This document shows, in pieces, positions 32,272 to 42,640 of a stretch of 64,000 nt of DNA (position 1 is the stretch's first letter; the number at the start of each line of letters is the position of its first letter). The DNA is from Tetrapyrgos nigripes. Taxonomy: Eukaryota; Basidiomycota; Agaricomycetes; Agaricales; Campanellaceae. A model generated the notes under the pieces. That model saw only the letters and a list, made by a program, of their open reading frames with translations, was not told the origin of the DNA and ran no database searches. The stretch lies in NCBI GenBank assembly GCA_013368315.1, contig JAACJM010000285.1, positions 1 to 64,000 on the forward strand, read 5' to 3'. A program made the translations under genes and the position numbers.

Positions 32272-35200
32272 TCACGCAGTGAGACTATATTTTTCCACCG
32301 TTTCGTCACCCTCTCCTTGGACATCCTCCGAGTCCGAGTCCAATGCTGGAAGTTGTCCGCGGACTTCTAGACATCTCGCAAATAAGGTGCTTTGACCTTC
32401 AATCTCCTCCTCCCCAGTGTCAAAGCAACTCCTGTACTTTTGGATTGCCTTCATGATGGTCTTCGCGCATTTGAGATCTGTGATCCAGTCCCACACAAAC
32501 ACACGCTGTCCGGGGGCGGGGAAAAAGGGGCCTTTAACTATGACAAAGAAGTCATAAACAGAAGGATGAACTCGGTCCAGGTAGTTGCCAGACCCAGCAT
32601 CTTCAGAAACCATGTCTGTGATGAAATTGGAATACATTTCGGCAAACCGAATCTGAAGTTTTTCGTTGACTTCAAGGTCTGTCGTCCCCAACAGAAATCT
32701 AATCTGAGACATGTGAAATAGATTACAGAGATCCAGCTTTGCGAAAGGTCTGTTCTGGGCAAGCTGGTCAAGCCATTCAGCGTAAAGTGCGACCCACAGA
32801 GACGGTCGAAGTGTCTCTCGGGATAATGGAGAAATAAAGTCGTCCGAAAGATATTGCTTGAGAAGCGTAACTTCCATAGATTGCAACTCCTCCTCATCCC
32901 CGAACCGACTATGCCAACTAGTCTGATAAATGTTAATCAGACTGAGGGTTATCCGGAGGAATGAGATATCAGTGTTCTGTGTGGAGGAGGTTTTGTCCGA
33001 GTCGTTGAGAATCTTCCAGAGTTCTGAAAGGGCCGGTGATTTGTAGATTGGGGCGCAAATTAGTGAAAAGAGGAAGGCTGCTTCGCAAGTCAGCGATTCA
33101 GGTGTTGTTTCATGACGTATGTTCTGTATAACGCATTCTCCCACTAGACGCCTAGAATCGGGTTGATATGATATGAAACAATTGATCCAGTCAGAGTCGT
33201 GAGGTGGCTTCGCAACAGCCTCCTTTGCCCTTCGACTGAAGTATCGCAGAAAGAGGTTTCTGCCCCAAATAGCAAGATCAGGATTCGACTGAGCATCTTT
33301 GATAGAAAAGAAGAGCTGCATGGATTTTTGCATCCATAAATCAACCTTGTCATCGATGGCAGTCGACTGGTCCAACAACCATCTTGACAAGGTCTCCAAT
33401 GGAAACATGTAGTTATCTCCAAGCTCCATTGGCAGGTCAACCAAATAGAGAGATGGATGAGGGGGACGGATAATGTCCCATATGCGTTCAAAGTCATGAG
33501 GAAGCTCAGAAATGCTGGTCTGGTTACTCCGATGCTCCCGAGTCAAAACCTGCTGGAGATATTCAAAGAGAATAGTTGAACGTGTAACATCCCATGTGTC
33601 ATCCTGCTTGAGTTTATCAAGGGCGGCTTCAAGTTCTTCTGGCACTGCTGTTGAGCATTCTACAGACATTCCCCATTTCTTCAGGGCTTCCCCAGCCACT
33701 TTGAAGGTCCTGGGAAGTTTATGATAGTCACTGATGATGAGACGAGTTGGATTGCAACTGCTCAAGATGCCAATGCCGCCCTTATTCATCCTACTTTCAT
33801 CGAGACTTTCCCATATCTCATTCAGGTGTGAGATCTGTTCCCGCAATGCACTTGCTGGAATGTTCTGGCCATTTGCCTTTTTCATCTCATCCACAATCCT
33901 TGAAATCGAGGAAACCACATCCCGAATATAGGAGATCCATCTGAAACGCAGTAGGGCAACGGTGGATGACAAGGACTTGTGATGCCATGATAACCTTACA
34001 ATGTGCAGGAGCAAGTCCTCTGTGAAAGCGAGGTGTGTCTGAACATGTTTTTCAATGAGCATCTGGCTCTTGTCGGTGGCCTGGCGAGGAGTAACCAACA
34101 TGTACATTAGAGTGTACACTAGAGAGTAAACTGGTGGCATGCTGCCTTGACCATGGAGTGGGGAGTCCTTCAAGGAGTCCTTCAAGGGGTCCTTCGGGGC
34201 AGGAACAACCTGAGATCTCTTCAGGTACTGGGTAATACGAGATATGATGTTAACCTCTGGATCATCTGACATTATAAGAGGCATTATCAGGTCCACGTTT
34301 GCTCTCCGAATGTAGTCAGGATAGAAAAAATTTGGATTGTCATAGTATAAAACATCCTGAATGGCCTCTATCATGGGCAGAAGCTCATCATCGTCCGTCA
34401 ACGACTGCATAGTGAAGACAAGGGCCTGCCTGTCACGTTCAGACGTTCCCTGCAATGACTTTTCCAACAGTGCTTCGCTCAAGGTTGCATCTTGGCAATG
34501 GTCCAGGTCATGCTTGCGAGCTAGAAAGCTACCAAAAGCATTCCCAAGCCGCCAGAGAGCACCTGAAAGTGGCGTGCGGTAAGGAGCGTTGAGCCAGACC
34601 AACGGAATCACTGTAAGTGCTGTGTAGATGAGGAGGAAAACACCCAGGACGCCTATCATTATGTATGTGATAATGCGATTAACAGGAGAGAGGAAGGCGA
34701 CCAAACCCCCAAAGAATAGGAAGAGGGAGAGGTGGAGAAGGAAGGGGATGATGTCGACAAATGAGTGCATGCCGAAGTCACGCAGGCCAAAGTATATGTA
34801 CGCGAAGACTCTGGCTTGACGGATAGGGGATGGCCTCAAATTCGCCTTATGGATGAAATCTCGGGTCCACTGCTGCACGAATATAGCTAGCAGTGAACAG
34901 GTGAGGGCTAGCGCCAACGAGAGGAACCATAGGACATTGCATATGATGGCCGATGCAGGAGTTTCAAAACTGGGTGGTTCAGACAGTGGAGCGGTCGAGT
35001 TGGATAATTGTTGGGATATTTTGGATAGGAGAAAGACAGTATCCTGAGCGGGATCGGGCTGAAGAGTCTTGTAGCTCTCAATAAGAAATGCTGTGAGGCT
35101 AGCAGAGTACAGGGCAGACTTATAGCCAGCAAGGTCAGCGTGCGCCCACACTGCTGATAATGATCGACTTACAAAGATCACCATTCCTTCCATGTCCCCC

Positions 35201-35628
35201 TTCCATCCTTCAACCAAAGATTTATCATAACGTTCCGCTTCTCCGATATAGATGCTCCACATTCCAGCACATGCTTGATCATCTGCAGTGGGCTGGAACC
35301 GTTCTGGGCAGTCAAAATACATGAATATGTCTGAACAGTGTTGATATACGGAAGACGACGTACTTTGGGACGGCTTCTTGTCATTGTCCGGACCAGAGGG
35401 AGGAAGAGGGGCAAAAAAGGGATCGGCAAAGGCAAGAAAGGGATCGGGAGGGCCAGGACGGGAATGATTGGCAGAAAAACCATTTTCCATGTTGTTCATA
35501 GCATGGGCCTCCCCAGGTGCCTTCGAGGATCGCGGTGATTTAAAAACTTTAATAGAATGAGAATCCAGAGACATGAAACACTGCAGCACATACGCACCGT
35601 TCGTCAGCCACTTGAAGTTGAAGTGCAT
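32272..35628 (-). CDS. DUF6535 membrane protein, copy C, intact
   Basis: Best candidate for a working gene in the array: ATG at 35628-35626 and an open frame of 1118 codons to the stop at 32272. Pro-rich N-terminus (residues 55-85); DUF6535 domain about 120-320 with MWSIYIGEAERYDKSLVEGWKG and SASLTAFLIESYKTL; membrane segments about 228-252, 291-313 and 319-345. A long C-terminal region follows with Trp/Leu-rich helices and no known domain. A 54-nt stretch (35172-35119; GTAAGT donor, GCTGAC branch, AG acceptor) is in frame. Its removal would join GMVIF to SALYSASLTAFL, which fits the family better, giving about 1100 residues. The family is widespread in agaricomycetes and of unknown function. 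The ATG choice is the first in frame; Met near residue 44 is an alternative. Confidence 0.88.
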   Translation of the reverse strand: MHFNFKWLTNGAYVLQCFMSLDSHSIKVFKSPRSSKAPGEAHAMNNMENGFSANHSRPGPPDPFLAFADPFFAPLPPSGPDNDKKPSQSTSSSVYQHCSDIFMYFDCPERFQPTADDQACAGMWSIYIGEAERYDKSLVEGWKGDMEGMVIFVSRSLSAVWAHADLAGYKSALYSASLTAFLIESYKTLQPDPAQDTVFLLSKISQQLSNSTAPLSEPPSFETPASAIICNVLWFLSLALALTCSLLAIFVQQWTRDFIHKANLRPSPIRQARVFAYIYFGLRDFGMHSFVDIIPFLLHLSLFLFFGGLVAFLSPVNRIITYIMIGVLGVFLLIYTALTVIPLVWLNAPYRTPLSGALWRLGNAFGSFLARKHDLDHCQDATLSEALLEKSLQGTSERDRQALVFTMQSLTDDDELLPMIEAIQDVLYYDNPNFFYPDYIRRANVDLIMPLIMSDDPEVNIISRITQYLKRSQVVPAPKDPLKDSLKDSPLHGQGSMPPVYSLVYTLMYMLVTPRQATDKSQMLIEKHVQTHLAFTEDLLLHIVRLSWHHKSLSSTVALLRFRWISYIRDVVSSISRIVDEMKKANGQNIPASALREQISHLNEIWESLDESRMNKGGIGILSSCNPTRLIISDYHKLPRTFKVAGEALKKWGMSVECSTAVPEELEAALDKLKQDDTWDVTRSTILFEYLQQVLTREHRSNQTSISELPHDFERIWDIIRPPHPSLYLVDLPMELGDNYMFPLETLSRWLLDQSTAIDDKVDLWMQKSMQLFFSIKDAQSNPDLAIWGRNLFLRYFSRRAKEAVAKPPHDSDWINCFISYQPDSRRLVGECVIQNIRHETTPESLTCEAAFLFSLICAPIYKSPALSELWKILNDSDKTSSTQNTDISFLRITLSLINIYQTSWHSRFGDEEELQSMEVTLLKQYLSDDFISPLSRETLRPSLWVALYAEWLDQLAQNRPFAKLDLCNLFHMSQIRFLLGTTDLEVNEKLQIRFAEMYSNFITDMVSEDAGSGNYLDRVHPSVYDFFVIVKGPFFPAPGQRVFVWDWITDLKCAKTIMKAIQKYRSCFDTGEEEIEGQSTLFARCLEVRGQLPALDSDSEDVQGEGDETVEKYSLTA
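35119..35172 (-). other. Candidate 54-nt in-frame intron in DUF6535-C
   Basis: On the minus strand: donor GTAAGTCGATC, branch-like GCTGAC 15-20 nt before the end, acceptor CTATAAG. Copies A, B and D have GTGAGT donors at the same place. Because 54 is a multiple of three, the intron does not close the reading frame. Confidence 0.65.
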
Positions 35629-35799
35629 CGCCAAAGGTCAAGTCCGAGTTTCGTCTGCAGGATGATTGGGAGGAGAAAGAGCGAACACGGGTACGTTGGC
35701 ACGTTGACTTTGCAGATAAAAATACTCTCAACTTAGCCTCCAGGACTTTGACAGGCCAAACGGTTGAAGCTGTATGCGGGAGAAGCAGAGCCCTTGTAT

Positions 35800-37212
35800 T
35801 TGACCTCTGGCTCATTCGTATTCTTCAACCATCGGCTTACATCCTCCTCGTCTTCTGAGAGTAGGAGCAAGAATTAGGTTTCATTTCCCTTCAAGAGTAA
35901 GAGGAAACAAGACGTTGAAAGAGACGAAGGAAATGGCCTCCGTCTCTCTGTGGTTATACGTTTAATAAAAATGTGTCCCCCCTCAATCATTGCCCTTCCC
36001 CCTTGAATCATTACCCGAATACGAATACTAACCCACCTTCCAATACAGTTCCTCTACACAGCAGATCAACACCTACGCTAAACGTTGGGAGGCTCTCGTC
36101 GATTCTGCTTTCCCAACCAACGACCCCCCATCCAACCCACTCAACATCGACATCATTCAAATAATCTCCTGGAACGACTACGGCGAATCACATTATATAG
36201 GTCCTATCAAGGGGGCTCAGCCTACAGAGTGAGGCTTGGACGGGGGGCATGGGGCATGCTGGTGAGTCGGGGTGTTTTCTTCTTTCTCGCCTACCCTACC
36301 TACCTTTCTTTGACCCCTATTCTTACGAACACTGAATGCTAACTATATTTCTTTTTTCTTCCCCTTCCTTCTGTTGTCCTTCTAGCCTGGCTCCCTCTAA
36401 CATCCTACTACGCCTCTGCATTTAAAAACGGGGGCAGTATCCCGACATTTCGAAAGAAGACGAAAAGTTGGTTATGTGGTCAAGAACGCATTCTGTTCAG
36501 GCTCAAGTAGGTGACCCGGTGGGGGAAGTGACGGGGAGGAAATTGGTGAGTATTTTAATCATTTTTTTCGACACTTTTTCGTTTTTGTTTGATTGACTAC
36601 GAAAGCTAATGTGTATACTTATGCGTGCGTGGATTAGGTCGAAGACACCGTCTGGGCCATCGCTGAGCCCGCGAATGTGACGTTTGAGGTGTATGCTTAT
36701 ACAGATACACCTTCCTCGTCCAACGATATCATCTCCTCCCAAACATTCTCAGTACAAGCTGGACTGACTAAACTTGCTATGCCGATTGGGTTTCTCGATG
36801 GGGATGGGGATGGAGATGGGGGGGTACAGAGTTTGAGTGTTCGAGCGAGGGTTGTGAGGTCTGCGTCTGCTTCGCGTTCGCGTTCGGTTTCGGAGTCCCA
36901 AGACAAGGACCAAGACAAAGATACCCAACAGAACCAAGATACAACAGACACAGATACGGATACAGACATAAACACAGACACGCTGGTAATGCAACTAGAC
37001 GCTGGCAACCCCAACCCCTCCTCAACTCCGATTCCGACCCCAACTCCAACCCCAACATGAACGCAGGAAACGGACAGGGAACAAGGCGCGAGTCCAAGCC
37101 TATCCCCCTTGGTATTTGTCAAGAGTCCAGAGAAGTATAATCATGACGCTCGGACTGGGTGTGTTAGTTCTTCGGGGGGGGGGAGGGAGGGTATTAGGGT
37201 GTCGAGGGGATG
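35800..37212 (+). pseudogene. 5'-truncated GH71 fragment, unit C
   Basis: Lies divergent to DUF6535-C. It holds a Ser-rich linker remnant, an exon at about 36049-36260 with SWNDYGESHYIGP, an exon from about 36386, and a C-terminal module from about 36638. The last exon is open from TFEVYAYTDTPSSSND through SQTFSVQAGLTKL and the DKDQDKDTQQNQD repeat to a stop near 37060, after a Pro/Thr run (PTPTPTPT). The closing VFVKSPEKYNHDA block lies out of frame downstream. Loss of one base in the KNGG block near 36432 and of a few bases at 36230 break other exons. No N-terminal half. Confidence 0.85.
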
Positions 37213-37932
37213 ATGATGATATGGATGGGGAAGGGCATGTGGATGTGGATGTGGTGTGGATGATGGCCCGGATGTAGATGTAGCAGCGGTGCTGCCTCGT
37301 CTGGTCTGGTCTTCGTCTCACTGTCCGTCTTCCATGTTCCCCTCAGCCGTCTTTGTCGTTCCTTTTCCTTGATGTCGATGTCATGTATTTTTAGGATTCT
37401 TCACAATGGTTTGTAGCACTAGCATTGGATTGTATGTAGTATAGTAAACAGTAATAGAATATAGCGCTAGCCGCCGTAGCGTAGTGTAGTTTGAGTTGGA
37501 TGTCTACACCGATATACTTGATGATTCCTTAAAGTCCTTAAAGTTTCTCAGCCTATTTATCTGTCTAGTATCTCTAGTATCTTCCTCTTGAGTCTCCCCC
37601 CAACACGACGCGATGCACCATCGTCTGCCAGTCGCTGGAAGGAAAGACGTTGCGGCATCTCGTGTCCATGATCGAGTCGTCAAAACGCGGTCGGGAGACC
37701 GACGCCTACAAAGTTTTGACTCGAGAAATGGAAATGGAAACCTTACTCGTAAGTACTCGTTACGACTCAAATATTTTATATCCGTCTTCAAAGTCTAATC
37801 TGTATCATGAATTCCGTCCTTCCAGCCTTGATACTTATGTTCCATCCTTTCTGATCTGCTCATTATTGGTCGTCCTCGTCACCGTTCTGTCCGTAATTTG
37901 TCAACAAAGTTGACGATACGTGATACATATAC
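37213..37932. other. Intergenic region between truncated GH71 and gene X, unit C
   Basis: No supported gene. It repeats the features of 25129-25857, including the conserved block with GTAAGT near 37750. The version here matches unit B more closely than A or D. Confidence 0.5.
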
Positions 37933-38449
37933 ATGATACATCTTCCTCCTGTATCAAGTTCCAATCCGTTCAGCATACGCATACGTGTAGACGCTACAAT
38001 AGCCTCTCGCTTTTCTCTTTCCTCTTCATCCTCAGGAGACTCTTCAGACTCCTCAGATACCGGCTCCGCCTACGCCATCGAACTCGACTCAGACCCTCTC
38101 ACTCCCCAACCACTCCCTCCTTCCGGTCTCGCTACATACATCTCTCCCCTCCTCCCCGCCGACTCCGTGGATCACAACCTCATCTACGTATCCGGTAACA
38201 CCGACGTTTGATTATGCGGTGATTACTGCTGGGAGTCAGACGACTTTACGTGGTAAAAATATCGTCGTAGATGATATGGATGTGTACTCTAACGATCCAT
38301 CTGGTACTGGGAATGGTGGAACCGGTGGACTCGACCATGTGTTGCAGTACAAAGGCAACTGGGGCGTGCTGAGTCCAGAGACGTTCGTGTTGGATAACCA
38401 AACGCTGGTAAAGTCGTATATGAATACGACTCATTGGGCTTGGGGGTTT
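37933..38449 (+). pseudogene. Gene X, 5' fragment, unit C
   Basis: Same content as the unit A fragment: a Ser/Asp-rich start, LIYVSGNTDV, then NQTTL... VVDDMDVYSNDP, LQYKGNWG and NTTHWAWGFG. It stops at the same GGATCACC joint to kinase sequence as unit A, which shows that A and C share this rearrangement. The one-base offset between the two halves is present here too. Confidence 0.6.
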
Positions 38450-38848
38450 GGATCACCTATACGTGACCTAAGAACCTTGACTAGCTAGACAGGCCGAAGT
38501 CGCAAAGGCAAGCTCTTCCCTCGTCGCTGATGAGAATGCTTGCACCGCTGAGGTCTCCATGTACAATAATATCATGAGAATGCACTGCATAGAACTTCAG
38601 ACAGTGGTAGAGATAAAGAAAAGAAATCACTGACGATAAGCCAACCTTTCCGCAACTTCCACCAAAATCTGCAACCGATCTGGCATAGACAAGATGTCTC
38701 CACATCGCTCCATGTACCTCGTAACGCTCCCATTGTCCAACCAAGGCCACACCATGGAGACGTACGTCCCGAAACCGGAGATGGTCCTGTAGAGTGAAAA
38801 GATATTGGGATAATCAAGTTGTTTCCAAACTGCCAAACCCCCAATTCA

Positions 38849-39408
38849 CGCGCGAGTTAGTCTCGTGGAACCAGACTGACGATATACCTTGACATTCTTC
38901 GTGTGGTACTAGCTAGGCCTTTGGTAGGTGTAACTACGAGAGCTACAGCATTTTCCTGTACAGGAAGGGGTGGATATCTGTCCCGATGTCGTGATAGTTC
39001 ACGATGAACTATAAGTGGTACAGTGAATAGAGCTGATTTCCCTGAGCCAGTACCGGTGAAAAGAAGAACATGCTCGTTACTGAGCACATTGAGGATAGGC
39101 GCAGCTTGGTGTTGACGGAGTCCAGAAGGCTATTGAGGAATACATAGAGAGACAACTGAGTTGAGCGTTTCCAGGGCAATCGGATCAGTCCAAGTGGGTT
39201 TTGAAGGCATCGTCATCGAGATTTATACCAGTGAAGATGAATCGAGAGCGAAAATAGCGAACACGCGGTCAGAATGCGGTCAGGAAGTCGCTGGCAGTGG
39301 CGGTAAGAGGAGAAAGAGTCGGGCTAGGAGCGTGGGAGCCCGCGTGATTATGTCATAACTTTGCAGCGGTGCCCGCGCTGCGAGATTACCATAAGACTAC
39401 GCGCGAGT
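38849..39408. mobile_element. Inverted-repeat DNA element, 542 bp (38858-39399), with 9-bp target duplications
   Basis: The element begins TAGTCTCGTGG and ends TAAGACTA. The first six bases are the exact inverse of the last six, with looser matching further in. It is flanked by CGCGCGAGT at 38849-38857 and 39400-39408. Unit D has the uninterrupted site (TTCACGCGCGAGTCGCTATA, about 55392). It carries a helicase gene fragment and no transposase, so it is non-autonomous. A 9-bp duplication fits Mutator-like elements, but no superfamily can be assigned. Confidence 0.88.
38858..39087 (-). pseudogene. SF2 (RecQ/DEAD-like) helicase N-terminal fragment inside the inverted-repeat element
   Basis: 76 codons on the minus strand: NEHVLLFTGTGSGKSALF contains a Walker A motif (GTGSGKS), then VPLIVHREL, and VALVVTPTKGLAS, which matches motif Ia of agaricomycete RecQ-like helicases. 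The stop lies within the terminal repeat. No DEAH/DEAD box, motif III or helicase C domain follows. It is a captured fragment. Confidence 0.75.
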
Positions 39409-40089
39409 CGCTATAATTGAGTAAGCAAACCATATGGCGTAAAGAAACAGTAAGCACACCTTCTGCGCTGTGTCGTCCATTTTAGGATCACCTATGCGTG
39501 ACCTAAGAACCTTGACTGCGACCTTCAAAAGCGATAGCATGTTAGCCCATAGCAGACCCAGTAGATCGAACAAACAAACTCACCGTCCTCTCATGACCAT
39601 GTACATCCTTCCAAACGCCTTTCCATACATCCACAAACCCGCTATGGGCTTCAGGAAATCGCCCAATCTTCTCAACACGCCCCGTTAGGTCCACCACTCT
39701 CTGAGCCTTCCCGTCATAAGCTGATGAAGGCGGTAACTCCAGCGGAGACATTAATCCAGCACCACTATCACGAACGTGTTCCTGTTCCTGTTTATCATTA
39801 AGTGGGACCAGAGCTAACGGGCTCATCAAGCCATGCTACGCAGATATTGCTGAACAATGAGATTTCGGACTGAACAACTCGAGTAACATATCGGGACTGA
39901 GCAATAATTCAGTGGGCTCGAATAATTTCTGTTGGTACATTGAAGAGGGTTCGGAGTAAGGTACTTTTCGTCCGATGAGACTCTCATGGTCTAGGACGGG
40001 AATAACGTCGACCCGGAATATAGAAGCCTTCATCATCTGGTTTGGAGTGTCGTTGTCAGTACTAGAGGCAAGAAGGTAAAAGCGATTCA

Positions 40090-42640
40090 CATACCCAAAA
40101 TGTCAGTTCCAATCTCGAAAATGGAACTGCCGTCCAGACTTGATTGCTAAGGTGCTCATCTACAAAAACGTCCACCACCTCGGCACGAATCCTTCCAGAA
40201 CCAAAAGCCATTGGTCACTCTGATCGATGGAGGAGTAAGAAAGTTTGAGTGCATACTTTTCGCCGCCACCTTCGTTATCTCTCCAATCAAGAGAAAACAA
40301 CTCTGTGAAAAAGACGATTAGCGCTCAAACAGTCTGCCATACAAAAGACGACTGACCTTCGTCAACGCTTAAAATCTTCATCCAAGCAGTCGGTATTGCA
40401 TAAATCAAGTTCAAGGGCGTCTTCTTACACAAAGCAGATCCCAATTCCCAAGATCGAATGGGGTACCGAGGAAGGTGTCCTTCATCGCCATCTGACTGAG
40501 TACTGTTTTGACGACTTCCGGGGTCGTGCTCGGGATTACGAGCAGCATTGGTCTTGGCACTCCCATTCCCATTCTGCTGCTGCTGCGACCTCATCTCGCC
40601 GCCCTGCCCATTCCCATCCTCCAAGTCTCTTCTCTGTCTCCCCCATGACGACCAACCATTTCTCGTCCATTCAGTCCAAGACCCCCAAGTTGAATAAGCC
40701 GTCCCGGTCTTCTGAGCATGCAGATCCAACTCTACATCGCCTTTCCTCGTGGACCTCGACTCACTGCCAGATCCGTTTCTGCGGTGTTTCTGCAGTTTCT
40801 GCAGTTTCTGTTCCTCCAAACAACACAGCAACATTGTTTCGAATAGGAAGACTTGATATGTTTTGGCGTCTTCGTCCTTTGGCTTCGGTTTCAGTCCAGT
40901 CCCCGAATCTGCTTCGTAAATCTTGAACTGGTCATCAACCAGCAGGTTGCCCAACTGGGACGGATCAATAGACGCGTTCCAATGAAAAGCACGCTGGTTC
41001 AGAGTACGCAAAGCTTGAATGCTTCGGATTTGCCAGCTCATCTTGTCGATAGCTGAAGAAATTTGGGACATGTGGTAGAGCGTGATGCAGACAGTGTCGA
41101 ACCAGCTTGGAGGTGAAGAAAAAGACGAGGTTGGAAGGACTGGGAGTGAAGGTAGAGTGTCAATCTAAGATTGCCTGCAGCCAAGCGCAGTAATCTGCAA
41201 TGCGAGCTGGGAGGATGGATAGGACGTCGAGAAGGATTTGGATATTCCCTGCAAGACGACGACTCTATGGTTTTCTCTGCTCTGGAAGAGCCTCAAATAT
41301 ATCGAGGTAATTCACGGACAGAGAACGATATGTAGCGGCAATGTTGGTCCGATTGGCGGGATTGCCGAATCCGAAAATATGCAACCAGTCTTCTGCGTCC
41401 CCAATTGAAGTCGGATCGCTCCATGCGAAGAAGCATAGCTTCCATGTCTTTGAGGACACGGTCGTGATACTGGCGCATTGACAACCAATTGTCGTTTATC
41501 ACCAAAGGCTCCAGAGTTGACTGCATGAAATTGGATGCGCAGGAAAGAGTAGCAGCCGAATCCTGTATCCATCCTTCACGGTAAGTGAGGCAGTTCCAAG
41601 CATCAAACGCAAAAGGCGTACATACCAATATCAACTGTAGGTAAGACACATGAGCCCGCTCAGTGTCTACCAGTTCCATATAACAATATCACGCCGGTCA
41701 TCCTGAGTAAAAGTTGGGCCGCGGAAACATGCATAGACCGGGATATGTAGCTTGCAATCAAACAGGATTTTGAAACCGGTGGTTCATTCCGATGAAGGTA
41801 TGATCCAACCAATACGTGAATTCGGCGATTAGCTGGAGTTTGGCGAGGATTTTGGTACTTTCAAGACAGAGCTGCTCAGTAGGTGCTCTAGGGGCACGTA
41901 GAAGAGAGGTGCTGATGACGGCTTCATGAGAGAGTGCCCGTGGGTTAAGGTAATACAAGGATCAGCTCGGTGTGGGAAGCTAGCGCCCTGATGGCAAATG
42001 AACGTTATAGTGTGTGCCAGAGAGAAGTTGAAAGGCTCATAGTCAGGTGGAGGCTGGGGAACGGCCTTGTGGAGAGGGAATGGACATGGGCTATCATTGA
42101 AGGTACCGCGAGCTAATCCATCTACAAGGGTGCTGCGCGAGTTCCTGAAGCTGGGAGAATCGGGAGGAGTGCACTTCTTGACCGAAGGAGCATATAATGG
42201 CTGTTTCCAGTTGGATGACGGCGAAGAGTCTAGCATGTCGTATGCAGTGCTGGGTCGACCACCTTTCAGCAGATTATCTGAGGGAGTAAACCGAGAGGTG
42301 CTGGGAAGGAATGTTTTCTTGGGTTTACCAAGCTTGTAACCATCCTCGGAGACGTTGGGACGGTAGTCAGATGGGGCTGGTCGATAAATGCCGTTTGTCC
42401 AATTTTCAATTTCTGCAGACCGCTGCATGCGTTGCTCGTAGGTTTCGCGAGGAAATTTGCCAATCCTCTATGAATAGAACCACTGGAACATAACGGTCGA
42501 TTAGATGACGACGCGCTTGACTGGTCTGCAGAGATAGAAAGAGAAGAAAAATAATGCGAGTGTTAGTCCTGGGCATGAAATGGAGAAAAATGTCGAAGAA
42601 GTTCAGAGAGAGCTGAGATAACTCACTTGCTGTCCACGGC
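40090..42640 (-). pseudogene. Cdc24-like RhoGEF, unit C, with internal deletion
   Basis: The PH-containing exon is open (41071-40325): LGNLLVDDQFKIYEAD, TYQVFLFETMLLCCLEE, a Gln/Gly/Ser-rich insertion, then LNLIYAIPTAWMKILSVDEGQ. The DH exons at 41690-41290 carry LVDTERAHVSYLQ and LEPLVINDNWLSMRQYHDRVLKDMEAM. The calponin-like region is missing its C-terminal half. At about 41757 sequence equivalent to 57718 of unit D joins directly to the equivalent of 58050, removing about 330 bp that include CFAVGASLGVLLDLL and EDLFGG. A further stop and length changes occur in the N-terminal low-complexity exon (42460-41960). Role of the family: Cdc42 activation in polarity; this copy is probably dead. 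Confidence 0.75.

Larger units (their letters stand above)
38483..39829 (-). pseudogene. TKL-like protein kinase, unit C, split by an inverted-repeat element and cut at its 3' end
   Basis: From high to low coordinates the minus strand gives the N-lobe start (FPEAHSGFVDVWKGVWKD, 39650-39600) and VAVKVL (about 39515). After the 542-bp insertion come LDYPNIFSLYRTISGFGTYVSMVWPWLDNGSVTRY (about 38820-38720), RCGDILSMPDRLQILVEVAERLAY, then VHGDLSGASILI (about 38560) and CDFGLSS (about 38500). The sequence then jumps at 38483 to a second copy of the N-lobe words and gene X. HGDL replaces HRDL and the catalytic-loop Asn is Ser, unusual for an active kinase. TKL-type kinases with HGDL are expanded in mushrooms. 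Confidence 0.78.

Noticed and set aside
38483..38849. Direct repeats flanking the unit C kinase piece as a transposon target duplication
   Set aside because: The 33-bp repeat is kinase coding sequence present twice because of rearrangement. It is too long and in the wrong context for a target duplication.
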